The position numbers were made by a program, and so were the translations under genes. Below are positions 62,756 through 64,000 of a stretch of 64,000 nt of DNA, piece after piece. The notes below the pieces were generated by a model. That model was not told where the DNA came from. It saw only the letters and a program-made list of their open reading frames with translations, and searched no databases. This DNA is from Pseudomonas izuensis (GTDB lineage: Bacteria; Pseudomonadota; Gammaproteobacteria; Pseudomonadales; Pseudomonadaceae): NCBI RefSeq assembly GCF_009861505.1, contig NZ_WTFT01000014.1, positions 41,911-105,910 on the forward strand. Reading direction: 5' to 3'. Position 1 is the first letter of the stretch. Each line of letters starts with the position of its first letter.

Positions 62756-63973
62756 ATGGAATCCAGTGAACTCCCCAGCCTGATGCAAGTGCGAGCCTTC
62801 GTCAGGGTGGCCGATCACGGCAGCGTCTCCAAGGCATCCGAGGTGCTGTTCCGCGCACAGTCAGTAGTGACCCGGTCGATTGGCGAGCTGGAAACCCGGC
62901 TCGATGTGCCGCTGTTCGAACGCCACGCCAACGGTATGCGCCTGACCGATTACGGTGACCGCTTGCTGCCGCGGGCGCGACGGGTTCTGGCGGAACTGGA
63001 AAGCGTGCCACGACTGTTAAGCGCAGCGGACAAGCGCCCGGTCGAACCGCTGTATCTGTTCCAGGCCCGGCGCCTGCAAGTGTTCGTCAAACTCTGTGAA
63101 ACCCGTCATATGCAGACCGTGGCCAGCCTCCTCGGCCTGAGCCAGCCGGCGATCAGTTCGACCATCAAGGTCATGGAAAACGGCTGCGGCCAGACACTCT
63201 TCGAGCGTACCCCTCGCGGTTTGCAGCCGACGCACGCCAGCCAGGAAATCCTGTTCCCGATACGCCGGGCGCTCAACGAATTGCGCCACATCGAGACGGA
63301 CATCACCGCCATCCGCGGCACCCTGCAAGGCGTGGTGCAGGTCGGCGCCCTGCCCTTGGGCCGTTCGCGCATATTGCCTGAAGCCATCGTGCGCCTGATG
63401 GCCGAGCACCCGCAGATCCAGGTGATCACCAATGAAAGCCCGTTCGATCTGCTGGCGACCGAGTTGCGGGCCGGCGATGTCGACTTCATTTTCGGTGCGC
63501 TGCGTTCGAACACTTACGCCAGTGACCTGACCGGTGAAGCACTGCTCACGGAAGACATGGTGGTGGTGGCGCGGCGTGATCATCCGCTCTCTTCGACAAC
63601 GCCCCTGCACGATGAACTTGGCGCCGCCCGATGGGTGCTGCCTCGCGCCGGCTCGCCAGCCCGACGGATGCTCGATGAATGCTTCAGCCGATTCAGCATT
63701 GCACCGCCACGGCCGGTGGTGGAAAGCGCCGACATGGCAATCATCCGGGGGCTGTTGCTGCGCTCGGACATGCTCGCGGCAGTGTCCGCCCACCAGCTGG
63801 AACAGGAGATAGCTTCGGGCGAGTTGTGCATCCTGCCGCTGGAGCTGAAACAAACCACCCGCGCCATCGGCCTGACGTATCGCAATGGCTGCCTGCACTC
63901 GCCTGTGGCGCAGGCGTTGATGGATGTGATTCGGCGGGTGATCAGCGAACAACACAAGCGGCTGAGTGGCTGA
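62756..63973 (+). CDS. galR: GalR-type LysR regulator with two helix-turn-helix domains
   Basis: A 405-residue LysR protein, about 100 longer than usual. Two HTH domains are in tandem: residues 9-68 (MQVRAFVRVADHGSVSKASE, RTIGELETRL-like region) and about 105-164 (ARRLQVFVKLCETRHMQTVA, LSQPAISSTIKVMENGCG). The effector domain starts near 185. This layout is that of GalR, the activator of gallate genes in Pseudomonas. Divergent from galBCD. The ATG at 62756 is preferred over an in-frame start six codons upstream. Confidence 0.87.
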   Translation: MESSELPSLMQVRAFVRVADHGSVSKASEVLFRAQSVVTRSIGELETRLDVPLFERHANGMRLTDYGDRLLPRARRVLAELESVPRLLSAADKRPVEPLYLFQARRLQVFVKLCETRHMQTVASLLGLSQPAISSTIKVMENGCGQTLFERTPRGLQPTHASQEILFPIRRALNELRHIETDITAIRGTLQGVVQVGALPLGRSRILPEAIVRLMAEHPQIQVITNESPFDLLATELRAGDVDFIFGALRSNTYASDLTGEALLTEDMVVVARRDHPLSSTTPLHDELGAARWVLPRAGSPARRMLDECFSRFSIAPPRPVVESADMAIIRGLLLRSDMLAAVSAHQLEQEIASGELCILPLELKQTTRAIGLTYRNGCLHSPVAQALMDVIRRVISEQHKRLSG

Positions 63974-64000
63974 CGCGACGCCTTCGCTGCGATGCGGCGA

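Overview
The window looks like a chromosome segment of a Pseudomonas (fluorescens/putida-type). The reasons are a class II mcl-PHA synthase, OprD-family and Phenol_MetA_deg-type outer-membrane proteins, a gallate (gal) cluster and typical Pseudomonas small secreted proteins. It is a mosaic: the first ~19 kb reads like an acquired catabolic/detoxification segment (LysR, SDR, YCII/DUF1330, CoA-transferases), and one gene near 39.3-40.4 kb is strikingly AT-rich.

Layout. 0.2-7.8 kb: stress and detoxification genes (Ohr peroxidase, DUF6130, SnoaL-like secreted protein, LysR, an SDR lacking catalytic Ser/Tyr, CxxC carboxymuconolactone-decarboxylase-like protein, IS30 remnant, quinone-reductase-like MDR, TetR, Tat-exported tandem YCII protein). 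7.9-19.0 kb: a catabolic island with two ~96% identical LysR genes, each followed by the same promoter-like segment. One copy leads into DUF1330 plus an ACS-family MFS transporter. The other leads into aldehyde dehydrogenase, tautomerase, PcaIJ-like CoA transferase, crotonase and a CaiB-type CoA transferase. 19.2-25.8 kb: a gutted phenylacetate cluster. paaF, paaG, paaH and paaJ look intact, paaI has lost its N-terminus, and the start of paaK is joined directly to the end of paaE. The ligase, the epoxygenase paaABCD and the permease are therefore gone, while the OprD-type porin remains. The surviving paa genes can convert dehydroadipyl-/3-oxoadipyl-CoA to acetyl-CoA and succinyl-CoA, which is exactly what a PcaIJ-type CoA transferase upstream would feed. 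I infer that the island supplies a new upper pathway to an old lower pathway.

26.2-42.5 kb: an orphan PHA synthase, a two-pore-helix K+ channel, small secreted and membrane proteins, a secreted DRGH nuclease whose 3' end is duplicated on the far side of a ~1.2-kb cassette, DUF3422, remnants of a hydantoinase B gene and a LysR gene, a lytic transglycosylase, a GT2 glycosyltransferase, and an AT-rich gene fusing a dead serine-recombinase-like domain to DUF2971. The last is the best candidate for an undescribed (possibly defence-related) system.

42.5-59.8 kb: ordinary accessory metabolism. This comprises ALDH with a divergent LysR; a polar amino-acid ABC importer with two binding proteins, an M20 amidohydrolase and a PhyH dioxygenase; S-formylglutathione hydrolase; VOC protein; LysR; GNAT plus polysaccharide deacetylase; a MocR regulator; and a TIM-barrel isomerase with an MFS transporter. 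59.8-64 kb: a 52-residue acidic protein and the galBCD operon, divergent from a two-HTH GalR-type regulator. The dioxygenase galA is not in the window. No tRNA, rRNA or CRISPR array was seen. All calls are by reading and family knowledge; no database search was run.
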